Source: Anisakis pegreffii
Taxonomy: Eukaryota; Nematoda; Chromadorea; Rhabditida; Anisakidae
Direction: 5' to 3'
DNA length: 64,000 nucleotides
Assembly: GCA_035041965.1 (NCBI GenBank)
Contig: JAPYMA010000991.1
Span: 161,734-225,733 of the forward strand
Part shown: in pieces, positions 29,528 to 42,700 of the stretch
Layout: each line of letters opens with the position of its first letter
How positions within the stretch are numbered: position 1 is the stretch's first letter
Program-made: the position numbers and the translations under genes
Notes under the pieces: generated by a model
Told to the model about the DNA's origin: nothing
Seen by the model: only the letters and a program-made list of their open reading frames with translations
Database searches by the model: none

Positions 29528-32500
29528 ATGGCTGAAGCGAAAGATAGAGGATTCATGCTAAGTCGGGTGATACCTGCGCACACGAATGATGTTAAGTGTG
29601 TTTTTGCGACCTCTGTTGGTTCAATAATCTCGGGAAGTCGTGACGGTACGGTGAAAATATTTTCTGAGAGGTATTCACTTTTGTTCATTCACAGTTCGAT
29701 TTTTACGATTTTGAAGTTCATCATAGATACATGGAGGAATTCGTAGCAGATTATTCATAGCCGTAATTGTCTTGCCTCGTGGAAAAACTTAAATTTCTTG
29801 TTGTCCTGAACCGCACACAAGCGGTAGATTCGTTGGATCCATGAGTGGCTTCCAGTTCACATCTGCTGAATGCAGATTTTCATGAATACGCGTTAGAGAC
29901 GGGTGACGAAAAGTCGTTATGGATCAACGAAAGCCTCAACTCTTTAAGTGAACTTCTTCAGTTTGATGGTGCAATGAAGTCGTATCATGGAAACTCAGTA
30001 GTTCACTTTTTGATTGATTGGTTTGATTTATTTATAGAGCTGGTGATTATATGGAATCACTTCTCATAAGACAGTCAAATAAACTCGCTGTGAATTCGGT
30101 TACGTTTTATCAGAACTCATCTGGCTGGTATATCTTTGCTGGTCGAATGGATGGCTCAATTGCAATTTTTTCATCAGGTCGAGCAGAACCCATTCGTGTG
30201 CTCACTCAGCACAGTAATAATGGTGAATTCATTTTCAATTTTAGCCTATCTTGAAGCTTTCTCTTTGCATCAGAATTCTGTTCTGTCTGTTGGTCACGAG
30301 TTATGGCAGAGGATAAACCAGTCTACAACTATAGTGTATCACGTGGCGTGCCGCGAAATTCTAAACTTGACTCATCCAGTGTTGTCGGTAGAACCTCAGC
30401 CTATGCTCTAGCATAAGCATTCAATAGTCATATGAAACCATTCAAAATTTTGCACCGTTTTCTTTATCGTTTGGTGCGTACGCCAGTTGTGAACAACACT
30501 TGCACCCAAAATACTTGCCACCTTAAACTGTTGGTCTCTGGCATGGTACCCGGTCAATCTGTCTAAAGGCATTTAGTCTAATGACAGTTTGCCTAAAGAC
30601 ACATCGCCTAACGGACAATTTGTCGAACGGACATTTTACGTAGCGGGCATTTTGCCTAACGGACAGTTTGCCTATTAGGCGAAATCTCCATTAAAAAACC
30701 GTAAGTTAGGCAAACTGTCCGTTGGGCAATGTGTCTTCAGGCAAACTGTCGTTAGGCTAAATGTCTTTAGACAGACTGACCGGTCACGCTCTAACATAGA
30801 TAAATTGCGCTTTGTTACTTGTTAATGAACACTTGCGGACAGTTCACATAAAGACTCTCACCGATACTATACTTCAACCAAATTTGCGTATCAGTATTCA
30901 ACTCATTTATTGTCACAGATCTTTAATTGTGAACGATTCGTAGAAAAAAAGAGCCGTGTTTTTATCGAAACAAAATCACCAAATCAATGCATATAAAGCG
31001 TTTATTTTCAGTTTGCACGCTTTACATAGATTCGAAGAATGTTGTTTTGTTGAGTGGTTCTTGGGATAATACCGCTATTGTGTGGCCACTCGAGGAAGTA
31101 ATTGGCAATAACGACTTCAACGTATCATTTATATTATTTGCTCAGAGTTTTACTCGTTTTAATTTTCCGTCATCGACGAATAATCAGGAATTATCCACGT
31201 TGTAGACGTGGTATTGCTATTAGAGAATAAGTGAAAATGTGAGTAGTTAAGTTGTTTTAGTTGATAATTTATCATATTCATATTCATCACTGTATCGTTG
31301 TGGATTCATCGCCAAAATTTTGAGGCGTTAGCATTAGTTGGGCACAAAATGGCCGTTTGGGCGGCTGTATCGATACCGGAAAAGCCAAATTTTTATCTCA
31401 CTGGATCAGCTGATCTGACAATTAAATACTGGAATGGCGACACCGTTTTGAACACGTTCAGTGGTTCGTTTTTCGAGTTTTGCTTTTCGGAAGAATTTTT
31501 TTCTTAGATTGGTAACTAGCATATCGTAGTTGATGTAGTTCTATTCGTGTTATAAGTTGCGCAATAATCATTTCTGTTCATCGGTTCATGGAAATTTTGA
31601 ACATGCTATTTAAAAAACCTTTTACATATTGCATATTCCGAGTGTCTGTTGGTGTGATAATTTCCACAGTGAAATATTTTTGTAGGACACGAAGATGTTG
31701 TTCGTTGTGTTGTGGTCGTCTCAACAAATATTTTCATTTCTGCTTCAAACGATTTCACAGTTCGTGTCTGGAATTTGGATTCGACACAATGCATGCAGAA
31801 ATATAATTCATTAGCGTGTGAATTCATTTTCAGGTTAATTTTATATTTGCAAAAACCGTTGAACAAAAACTAATCTATATTGCAAATACCTTTGAACAAA
31901 GGCTAACAAAAACAATGGTTTTTCAGGTGATCGACTGAAAATCATTGCAAGATTTTTGTTTTGTTCTTTGGTGAAGTGGTGTTGTAAAATTTGATATTGA
32001 TATTCCGAATGTTATTTTGGTCGGAAAGCTTTCGGCTCATAAGCTCATTGAAATGTGTTTTCATGAGCGAGAGAGTTGAATTGATTATGTATTCCTGTTT
32101 CAGCATGACATTAATGAATCAGCAATCATCAGAGCAAATGATGTTGGCAAATTGTGGTGAAAGTGGTTTCATTGAGATATGTTCGATTGATTGCAAATCT
32201 CAAATCGCCCATAAACAGTTCATTAGGACACCAGCGCAGTCTGCATGGTCGATTGCAGTTGTGAGCAACGGTGATATCGCTGTGGCTGCTGAGTGAGTTC
32301 TCACATCTTGATTGGATTTGTTTCTATTTGAGTGCGAATATTATTTTGGTTCACATCTGGAATCGCTGAAGAAGTGATGGAACGAGATTCACTGTGTGCA
32401 AATTTTTCAAGTTTCAAGAAACTTCAAGACTTTCCTGAAATACTGAGATTCAAGAAAATGTTGGTTGGTAGTTATTTAGAGAGAATGAGAAAAATAAATC

Positions 32501-35500
32501 ATTATGCAAATAACAGATGATTTGAGCCAGGCGGAGCTGATTTTAACTGCTGATCAAATTATTGTGATTGTGTTCGTGAACAGCGGTGAAAATTTTTAAA
32601 AAGTGAATCGTTCGAATTCAATTGTAATCTGTTGTTTTAGTGATGGAAATATTTATGTGTTCACGAAAGATGAGAGACGAAAGGCGCACAAAGAACAGCT
32701 GGCAGCATTCGAAGAGAATTTGGCGATGAAAATTGCAAAAGCAGAAGCGTTACTCGCCAGTCAGGTAATAATTTGTTTTTATTGTTTCGGTGAGAATTTT
32801 TGTTCGTTCGAATGATGATGTTCACAGAGTCACTTCTTTTAGAAATTTTAATCGTGTGAGTTGATTTTATTGAGGTTTTTATGTTTGTTTTATTGAGGTT
32901 TTTGTTTTGTCTGCAACTGTGTGAGCATGGATTTGTTACTGATGTGAGTGTAATGGTTGATGTTGTTCTCTGATTTAGCAGCAAGAAGTTGTGAAAATTA
33001 AAATATCGCTCGGTGAAGGCGAACCCGATATGGAGCTTCGTTATAAGAAAGGGTCTGATCCGATGGATGCTGCGGAAACATTCGTTAAGGTATTTCTGGT
33101 TTTGTTCAATCATTCGCAGTCATTGGATTTTGCTGATTGTCGCTTCGGTTCATTAGTTTGGTCGGAAAGTTTTCGGCTCATAAGCTCATTGAAATGTGTT
33201 TTCGTGAGGAAGAGAGGTGAATTGATCAGTTGTATAGAGCACTAATGTTATAATGATTGTTCTGAAGGAGAACAACATTCCGATATCGTATGTTGATGAG
33301 ATTTGTGAGTACATAAAGACGAATATACCCGAGGCTCGAATGGCAACCAAAAAGAAAATGGCTCAAATGACAGCTAATCAACGTGTTTTGGTTGATGGAC
33401 AGGTTCGTTCCTTTTGAAGATCGAGTAATACCTGTTCATTTGATTGTTTGGCACATTTGATTGTCATCATTATTACTAATGGTCTCATCCAGTAAATCAA
33501 TTTCCAGTTTTTCTTATACTTCGTGTTGAGATTGAATCGTGGAGTCTACAGTAGTTTCTTATGAGAAATAATGCCTGGTGATCACTTATAGGTATGGGAT
33601 TATGTTTTTGATGTGGCCACCGAGGATGGCCGTACTTTACAATTGCCATACAACGTTGGTGAAGACACTAATTGGGCTGCGAGGCGTTTCGTTGAGAAGA
33701 ACAATTTGCCGAATCAGTTTGTGGATAAGGTGAATTGTTTATGGCATTGATCAGTATGGAGAGTAATATTGTTAGTGATGTTATTATCTAATTATTTGTT
33801 TGAGCAGTAAATATGACTCATTACCAATCAGTAGTCGTAACATTAGTCACATCGCACACATACATCATCTATTTGGTTAGCGTACATTGTCCAAATAACG
33901 AATTGCCAAAGAAGTATTTGCCACCTCAATGATCACCATATCAATAATTTCGAAAAATTTCATGAACACCGATGGTTTCCTGTGCTAATATTGTGATTAT
34001 TAGCGTTATTATTGTCTTCTTTGAGTGGCTGTCGGCTTAACGTCTAAAGGAATTAGCGTGATTCTTGTTCAGGTATCTACTCTTCTGCATTTGCAAGTGC
34101 CGGAATTGTCTGCGAGCGCAAGCAGCAAACCTGGTTTTGTTGATCCTTTCACAGGTATGTCGCTCTTTCAAAGTTCAACTTCTGCATTTTTGTCAGCATT
34201 ATTTTTCAAAACTGATAGAATGTGAACGTGATTCAGTCATTACAGAGGCATCCCTAGATGGTGGTTAACATTTCCAGTGGTAATTTTTAGAGTTATAATA
34301 ATTTAAGGCACTGGTCGTTACGTGCCCGGTATGAACTCATCAAGCTCTAACCAAATGGACAGCGTAAGTGATCCGTTCATCGGAGGGAGTCGATATATTC
34401 CAGCGGCACAAAATGGCACCGTAAGTGCGATGGATACAGGCGATGGCCGCGTGAGCTCATTCATTCGAACCGAAAACTACCCGAGAGGTCAGAATTTGGA
34501 CATCGATCGTATTTATCGACTAATAAAGACTTGAAAGAAGACGTTTTGGTTTTATCAATCACAATTTTGCCGGTGTTTTGGGTTCGATGATTGATCATTG
34601 ATTTTCAGACAAGAAGCATCCCCGGGGCGAACTGGTGCCAATGAATCAATTTTTCAAGTTCAGTTTCGAAAAGCTCTCTTCAAAGGCAGTTGCAAAATTG
34701 AAAGAAATGAACGAACTGCAGTCAACATATCGATTAAGTGACAAACAGGTTACTTGCATCATTCCGTTAAGGATGATTGCAGTTTTGAAAAGGAATAAAT
34801 TATCCGAATGAATTCTCTGAGTTACTAATGAATATTTTGAACATTGTTCGTGAATCAATAACACTGATTAAGTTCGTAATCTTATAGCCTTATTTTGATG
34901 TAATATTGTCCGCAAGCGAGATATATTTCAGTTAAGCGCTCTCGAAGCGGTTCTATCAAATTCATCGTTCTCATCAAACAATGATCTCATCTCAGCCATT
35001 GATGCGGGTTTATCGTGGAATAACGGTTAATTTTTGTTTGGTTATTTGTCTTCCATAAATTTTGATTTGTTGTTTTCAATGGGTTTATGTGTTATTTGAT
35101 TTGTTATTCTGTGTGGAATCAAATTTTTACTGTTGTTGAACTGCAGCGTTGATTTGTATGGAATGGTTTTGCAGATACAATCGTGCCGATATTAGACGTA
35201 TTGCGATTGGCTCTGCTGAACGAACAGTTCAATGAAGTTTACTGCTCAATTAATGAAACTAATCCAAACGAATCGCACGCGATAAAAACCATGCAGAAAT
35301 ACAATACACTCCTTGTATGTTGCCTTTTCTTGAATTGACGTTTTCTTTACGCGACTTATTCGTCATCTCATATCGTGAATTAATGAACAAATTGCTTCTA
35401 TCAGTTTCTATCAATTAACAAGTCGAACTCACAATCGAAAGCAAATTTCGATTCATTCGTTGATTGAATTTTCAATACACCGTCTATAATTCTATTTGGA

Positions 35501-36691
35501 TTATGTTCTGCAATTTTTTCAGTCGTGTAGCAAATCGGATCCAATCTTTATATTGGTATGTCGAGGAATCGCTAATGCTGCTGTGCATGAATATGGTCGT
35601 AAGATGTTAGCGTCAGGATTGAACAGCATCCTCAATCCACTGCTGGCACTTCTAAGCAACTGCAAACCAGCTGTACAGGTAACATCCACGGCATTCATCT
35701 GTTCATAAAAGGGAAATTATTGTTCTGTACCGTGACCGGTCAATCTGCCTAAAGATATTTAAACTAATGGACAGTTTGCCGAAAGGACACTTTGCCTAGG
35801 TTACGGTTTTTTAATGGATAATTCACCTAATAGGCGAACTATTCCTTAGGCAAATGGTCCATTAGGCAAACTGTAGTTAGGCTAAATGTCTTTAGGTAGA
35901 TTGACCGGGTACCGCTTTGTACAGATGCTCGGTTTGGATTAATGTGGATATGCTTAATCGTTCACTTAGTTGCATCTTGAAGCAATCATTGATTCGTTGT
36001 TGCAGTTGGCATGTGTATCAGCGATTGCAAATTGTTCGCTATTATTGCTGGCTAACAGTCTGTCGAATGCGACGTCGGCGAAGAATGATCGCGAAACAAT
36101 GACAAATGCATTGATCAAGGTATGAATACCTCAAAAGCAGCATTTCTTTTGTTATTCATTTGCATTAAATGTTATGAATCTTGAGAGATAAATTTTCGCA
36201 TCATTTGATCGCCATTTTAGGTTTCTTTCAGTCTTTATTGTTTGATCATCAAACGCTATTTTGTTTTCGCAGTTTCAGTCTTTGAAAGCAAACGATATTA
36301 TTGGTGAATACAACGATGCCACAAAAATACGTTTATTACAAGCAATAGTGACGTTGATGTGGGGCAGCGATTCGGTGGTTAGGGTTCGTTTTGAGCGTTC
36401 ATATAATGCTTTCATTAGATATCTGTGGATTTATTCATTTATTGGTTTGTCGTTTCAATTCAGTAACTATTTGAGTTGACTGGAGGAATAAGATTGCCGA
36501 ATGGTGAATGTCGATTCAAGTAATCGAATACATTTCGAGTTGAACTGTTGTTGTATTGATATGAAATGTGAATTAAGGTTGCGAAAGAATGTGATGTGAT
36601 TGCGTTGGTGAGTCGTCTGAAAGATGCGGTATCAGACGAGAATGGCAAAGCGATTGCAAGGGATATCATTGTGATGACCTATGCTCTTTGA
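29528..36691 (+). CDS. PLAA: Phospholipase A2-activating protein / Ufd3 (Doa1) homologue
   Basis: About 20 exons, nearly all joined in matching phase, give a protein of roughly 800-850 residues. Exon 1 (29528-29670) starts MAEAKDRGF and contains the first WD repeat (SGSRDGTVKIF). Further WD blades end in GSWDNTAIVW (exon 31012-31097), TGSADLTIKYW (about 31319-31453) and SASNDFTVRVW (about 31694-31840). PAQSAWSIAVVSNGDIAVAA (exon about 32104-32294) matches the known PAQSIW segment. Two PFU-like units follow: KISLGEGEPDMELRY to SYVDEIC (about 32981-33410) and VWDYVFDVATEDGRTLQLPY to NQFVDK (about 33593-33730). Next come FVDPFTG and GTGRYVPG repeats, then a helical PUL domain (about 34610-36691, ending TYAL and TGA). 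The family binds ubiquitin through WD40/PFU and p97/CDC48 through PUL, in ubiquitin recycling and sorting. Common vertebrate and yeast members are described with one PFU. Confidence 0.93.
30546..30788. mobile_element. Foldback MITE, copy 1 (in a PLAA intron)
   Basis: About 243 bp with long inverted ends. The left end (CGGTCAATCTGTCTAAAGGC) matches the reverse complement of the right end (TCTTTAGACAGACTGACCGG). Inside, many short GCCTAA(C/T)GGACA-type units occur in both orientations, so the whole element folds into a hairpin. It has no coding capacity and lies in the intron between exons 3 and 4 of PLAA. Confidence 0.8.
32017..32090 (+). repeat. Intronic 75-bp repeat, copy 1
   Basis: A block containing TTTCGGCTCATAAGCTCATT followed by GAAATGTGTTTTC is almost identical to a copy in a later PLAA intron (about 33158-33232), in the same orientation. 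It is not coding. Confidence 0.7.
33158..33232 (+). repeat. Intronic 75-bp repeat, copy 2
   Basis: Same-orientation copy of the block at 32017-32090, differing by a handful of substitutions. It lies in the intron that interrupts the first PFU-like unit. Confidence 0.7.
35727..35914. mobile_element. Foldback MITE, copy 2 (in a PLAA intron)
   Basis: About 188 bp with the same CCGGTCAATCTGCCTAAAGA end and its inverted partner (TCTTTAGGTAGATTGACCGG), and internal GGACAGTTTGCC-like units. It is a shorter member of the family seen at 30546-30788, here in the intron after exon 17 of PLAA. Confidence 0.8.
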
Positions 36692-39600
36692 TTGAGTATG
36701 AAGTTCAATTTTTATTTAAAGACATCCTTTAAAGGCATTCATTCAGTTTGATATGTATTCATTTCTCTTTGAATTTCTGTGTTTATTTGGTTTTATGAAG
36801 ATATTCATTTTGTTCGTTTGGGTGACAGTACAGTACGCTCTAAAATACGTTTTGATATAGTTTATGTGCAGATGTTGATGTTTGAATGAGGTTTTTAATA
36901 GAGTCATCGAAGTGGATTCATTGCTCTCAGTGTTTTCATATTCTTTATGCAGGTGTTATAAGTTTTCATGCCTACATATAATAATTGGTCTCGTTACAAA
37001 TCATCAACAATCTTCACATTTATCTTAGTTGGTTATCGATGGAACAATGTATATTGTGGAATTTTTGATGTGATAGCAATTGACTAAGAATGATTCTTTC
37101 ATGGGAGATGACGTTATGAGTAGGATGGGTCCTGTAAACTTTCTAGGTGGACATTTTGTTTGTACATTTCAGAGTAACTTTATTTTAGGTTTGATTGTTT
37201 TTTGAATTGAAAAAGTCTTCTTCACGTGTAATTAGGGTGTCGAAAATTTTCGGAAACTTATAAGCCTATTTGCCCAGTGAATCTGGTTGTTGTTTTTGGA
37301 GAGAGTGGCGTGTGATCCTGGATTGCGGTCGTATTAATTTGGAGTGGTTTTGCAATACCGATGATTTGTATATAAATACCGGTGGCAAACGATTTTGCAT
37401 ATTATCCCATTAAGGCCTTTGTGTTCTCTGCATACGTGATCTTTTTGGTGTTGTGAGAGGTATTTTCTTGTCGCAGTTTTTAACAAATTCCTATCATTTG
37501 TTCATTGTTAATCTCGCAATCGTGTTCTTATGTCGTCGATTCATATTCGGCTGACCATTTCGGCTGTTGTTGTTGTTGTGATGATTAGTTAACGCATTCA
37601 ATGTTGACAGATGCATATTGTTTTATTGATAAACCATTTCAGGTCTCATGAGTATTTTTCATCAAGTGCATAAAATCTTTAGTGTTTAAGCAGTGCCATG
37701 AATACATCATTTGAACATACATTCAAACTGGTCCAGCTAGCCACCATGTGGCCTGCGAGGGCTCCATGGTGTTTCATCCACTGAATTGTTCATTACACTC
37801 AGCTCTCTCTGATTCATCTACATTAATTACTACGTTTTGACACAGTTCACATTTGTATGTTTTCAATTTCCTGAGAGAAATAGCATATAAATTTCATAAT
37901 TTGATATTTGATTGATTCAATTGCTTTTTGCGAGGGTTGTCGAATGGTTTAGAGAAGCGTTGTGCAGATTTGGATTATACGCCTCTTACTGCTTGTTTGC
38001 TACAAATTCTACATCTTGTGCAAGGTTGGAAGGTCAATTTTTTGAGGTATTCAAGTTGGTGCTCTTTGACCATTTTCCAGGCTTTGAAAACTGCTTGCAT
38101 GAATCTATATTTAGGCATGCGAAAAGAGCTCATTTTGAACACAAATTGCAAAACTGCCCAATGGAATGATATTGTCGTCTTTGCGTAATTCGTTTCAGTA
38201 CATGGCGTTATCGCCTGAAATAAAACTAACTGACGGAAATGAAACAGGATTTTAGAAAGAAATTAAGACTAAGTGCAAGGAAGTATCAAGAAAGGAGAAA
38301 TCAACGGAAAATGTATAAAAGTATCGGATAACATTGGAGAATTTATTGAAAAATTAAGTGATAATTTTAAAAATAACCAATTTATAAATTTCGTTCAGAG
38401 CCACAAGTATTTATGAATGTTTGTTGATAGGCAATTCGTAGCGAAGAAAACAATATTTAAAATATTGGGGCGTACTTGAAATTCATTATTTTGAAGCATC
38501 GTTTTTGGTGACTCGTGAGCTTTTCTGTCGCCAAACATCGTTCGGTTCGAGTGCTTTTGGGTTGGGTAGGTCTAGTGTTTGCACGGGATCCCGATTCCGG
38601 CAGTCATGGTGTCGGGATTCACTGGATTCATAGCACAAGTTATTTTTTGTGAATTTGGTAGTGTATCCATCACGAATGAAGCGTAAGACATTCCTAGCTC
38701 ATTCAAAAGCACTCATATTCGTTAAATAAACTGTTTTCTGATTAATTATGAACACACTGGCTCACAAGCAATGTGTTAAACAAGTCACATTTCTATTCTT
38801 CAAAAGTTGCTTTTCAATCCCGGGATTGAGAAACGTTCCCGGGACCAATCGCGATCCCGAGTTTGAGAAAATGGTCGAAGTTTTGCAATCACTAGATAGG
38901 TCTGTGTTAAACAAAAACAAGTCCGGGAATTGGATCGGCATGTGATTATTCTCAAAGATGTAGCATTTCGCGAAGTGCAAAGAAGAATCTTTGTTGTCAA
39001 CAGAGTTGAAGGCGCATTCGGCCTGTTCAAAACCCTCTCGGCTGCACTCCAGTCGTGGTTTCCCGCAGGGATGAATTCATTGGTCTAGTGAAAGACGAAC
39101 AAAGCTGCAAATCATGTCCTATTACTCTCACTAAGGAGATCTCTCACTAGCAAATGCTCAAGGCAGTCTTTAAGAGTTTCCTCATGCAGATTTGAAGTCA
39201 TCTAATGGATTGTAACTTACCTATAGATATCACTAAGTTTGACAGATGTGACATTTACAACCAATAGAATAACACTGAATATCTTCACTGACAAGCAAAA
39301 CGTGCGTTTTAATGAAATCAATCCATTCTTTTATGAATATCTTTCCGCATCCTTTGCACAGTATTGCCTCTTTTCTAACGATAAGTGCTTAATTGAGCAC
39401 ACGTCAAAATATTGCAATTTGCAATATTTTATTCGTTAAAACGAAATGCGTTATGTGAACGAACCCAGTCTTTACTCCATTTCTTGACATTATTTCATAA
39501 GTTCGATTATGGAAAACATTGATAAATAAATCATTATTGGTGTGCTGCTAATAGGTAAATTTCTGAAGGTGTCATATTGAGTGGATTTTTGCATGTTGTA

Positions 39601-39720
39601 ACTGCGAGTGTTTATTCCTTGATTGAATATGGTCATAACAAACTCAAAATTTCCAATTTCATCAAAAAAGGACCGGGATTTCTCAGTCTGTGCTACTAAC
39701 TAGTCGACTAACTTTTTAAT
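36692..39720. other. Intergenic between PLAA and telomerase
   Basis: No gene is supported. Two overlapping 85- and 86-codon open frames at 37912-38188 (plus strand) have no splice context, and their peptides are in different frames of the same bases. A CG-richer patch at about 38580-38870 contains GGGATCCCGATTCCGG and CCCGGGATTGAGAAACGTTC with its partly inverted partner, possibly a decayed element. Confidence 0.45.
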
Positions 39721-42700
39721 ATGGATAACGAAACGACTGAGGATATCATGGAGTGTGATAGTGGTGAGGAAGATGTAATCGATGAAGATAAGATGAATCG
39801 GTTGCGTCTAATTGACGAAATGGATCCAGCAGTAACCAAGCCGATCCCAAATATGCATCAGAGGTAATTGAACACTAATGATTTGTTATAAATGCTGAAC
39901 TTGATTCGGTGTGTAACCTTACGGTTCAGTCGGTTATGGAGGGCTGTTGAAGTACCAGAAGAGATAACTCACAATGTTATGAGCGTTTTGCTCGTTTCTA
40001 TTGACTTAAAAGTGTGCCCAGGTTATCATTAGAAGTGAAAACTTGTCGTCTTATTAGATAGAATCATGTTACCTATCAAATTTAAAAAATGATGGAAGAA
40101 AACACATTAGATATTGAAAATTCTGCGATGCTCAGAAATTGTTTTGTTATTTTTATGGCACAGTTTTCATTGGTGCAAATTCTAGCAGTGAATAATTGTT
40201 TGCTGTGTGAAATGACGAAATTTTGTTTTTGATTGCATAAAAACATAAACTCTTATGGGCTATTCTCTGTGTCTCCTGTCCTAGATCGTTGTGAAATTAG
40301 AGCAAATCCCAGAGGATTTGATCACATATGGAGAGGATTATGAGGTTGTTTATGAGCGGAGATATCCAAGAGCATTCTTTGATCTTCTTCTTATCTCGAT
40401 CGCCGTTTTGCATTCAGGAAGAGGCGAGATCAACGTTCCATACAAAAAAGGCGTTCAATACCTCTGCTCAAAATGCCGTCTTGGCTTGATTTTTACTGTT
40501 CGAATAGTCCATTCAAGTGGCCACCGGGCCGTCATGTAATTCAAATTTTCTTGTTTTTTCTTAAGTTCTTTTTTTTTGCATTTCATCAACTGATCATATC
40601 ATTCTCACTCAAACAAAATTTCTATCTGTTGACAGAAGAAAGCAAAAATCATACAGTATTACTATTAAGCGTCATAAATACCAGCCGTTATCGTCTCCGT
40701 TGTAATCTTGGCATTGTGCTCAAAGATGGAGTCCCGATAGGACCGTAAAAGAAAAAAATAAGTTTGAGAAAAGCCAATTTTGTATTGCTCTCATTCTCGG
40801 TATTCATTATATGAAGTTAGATTAGCTTGATTTTCGTTTTCTTCTTCAAACCTTGTGTATTTTTCATGAGGTTCATGAGATTGGGTGGGTATGAGGGGAA
40901 ATTCGATACTGTTTCAAAAGTTAAACTAAGTTCAGTAACGTGATCAAAGTTGCTATGAGTTCATAAAATTATTTCCGTCTAAGAAAGATATGCATAAAAT
41001 ATGATATTCTCAATAAGTTTCAGTTGAAGGCCAAAGATTTCATGAAAGAGATGTTAGGTGAAGAAATGTTTGCAAAATTAATAGCAGTGGGCTCTGATAG
41101 GCCATTAGAAGCAATATGCAAGAAGATTTCTATGCAGTAAGTCTTTTATGAGGAGTATTCTCCTCGGATATTTTTATACGTTCTTACACACTGTCGAATA
41201 ATTATCCACAGACAGCTTCTATGAAGAATTTATATCGAACACCATTTCCAATCGAAAGAATTTGGTGAAAGCCACCCGAATGAAATTCCAGTTGTCGGAT
41301 AATTGCACGCAGTTGAGAGAGTAGACCCCTAAGCGGACTCGCAAATCTTACGTAGGAACTTCTCATCAAAGACAGACAACACTGTCACAGTCGAGTGGCT
41401 CAGAGAATGTGTTAGAAAGTACTTGAAATATAATCTCGCAGGTATAATAAGAAGAATTTATTGCCGGCTCTGCACAATGGAGTGATGAAAAGTGTGGCTG
41501 CTACTGCTACTGCTGAAAAATCAAAGTAAAATTTTCTTCATCTTTTTCTCCTGAATGATGTTTCTGCTGATTTTCCATTTGAACGTTCCGCGGTTACCAT
41601 TTCTTTTGAAATCAGCTTCTTTCGAGGATTTTTTTGTAGTCATGTTGAAGTTATTTGTAAGTTCAGTCCCCCTACAGCATTACATCTAGCAGTCAAGTGA
41701 TCTTGTTTCGTTTCCCTTTTGCAGTTCACCAATCACATTCGAACACTATCGATTGTACATTAACCGAGTGTTTCGAACGATTTTCCCAAACGAACTCATC
41801 GATGAGTACAATTTCAAGATCGTGATTCATTCAATTGCTGTGAATATTTTCAATTTACGGTGAGATTTGTTCATCTGAATTGTTCGCAAGTTTTCAGTTT
41901 TGATTTGCAACTTTCTTAAGTCACATGATTTGAAATACATCATCTATTGTTCGATAAGTGCTCTAGAATCCTTTACACTATAGAAACAAATGGACGCTGT
42001 CCCAAATATGATTATGAAAAAGGTCATAAAAAGCTCAAATAAATGAGACCGTGTAAAATCTTCTTCTTGTCACGGGATGGCTCTAGAAGACAGCAGAATA
42101 GGTGACAACTGAATGAAACAATAACGCATTTCCTTTGCAGAAGCATCAGAATGAAATAGGATTGATACCTTGACATTGTTACAGTAAAGCATTGAATCAC
42201 TCACTCTTCATGAGAGTGGTGAAACGAAAACATTGTTCCTCAGATCAGAAGTGAAGAAATTTGTGATCGTTCGAATTGCTTTTTGATGAATTGAACTATT
42301 TTCTGACTTTCAGTAACCGTCAAGATATCTCTTTCCAAAAATTCTATGGCCAGGCACTGCGTTACTCGAAAGTAAAATGGTTGAAGTCGATCCACTCGTC
42401 ATGTGATCGATGTGTTATGTTCCGTTCCGTAGTTACCTGGTTGCTCAGATTCGCCGTATCTATCACCAAGTCAGTCACTATATTATATTTATTGCTTTTG
42501 TCGTTTAGAACAATATTTTCATTTCGAGCATATTTCCTGTTCGTCAGATGATCTGTAATTGATCAAATTTCTTGACAAAAAATTTTTAACATTGCGCGTA
42601 ACTGTTTACCAAAATTACTCCAAGTATTCTACTGATTGCGAGGTATTGCAGAGTTTCACAAACGAGAAGTAATTTACTAGTCATTTAATATTCATAAATG

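Noticed and set aside
32661..33113. 150-codon minus-strand ORF
   Set aside because: It is antisense to PLAA exons 8 and 9, whose plus-strand frame is clearly conserved.
37912..38188. Two overlapping 85-86 codon plus-strand ORFs
   Set aside because: They lie in two frames of the same bases, with no splice context or recognised motif; expected by chance.
40636..40745. Extra TERT exon after an acceptor at 40635
   Set aside because: Its reading frame does not fit the phase-0 join 40535 to 41024, and no donor closes the open frame.
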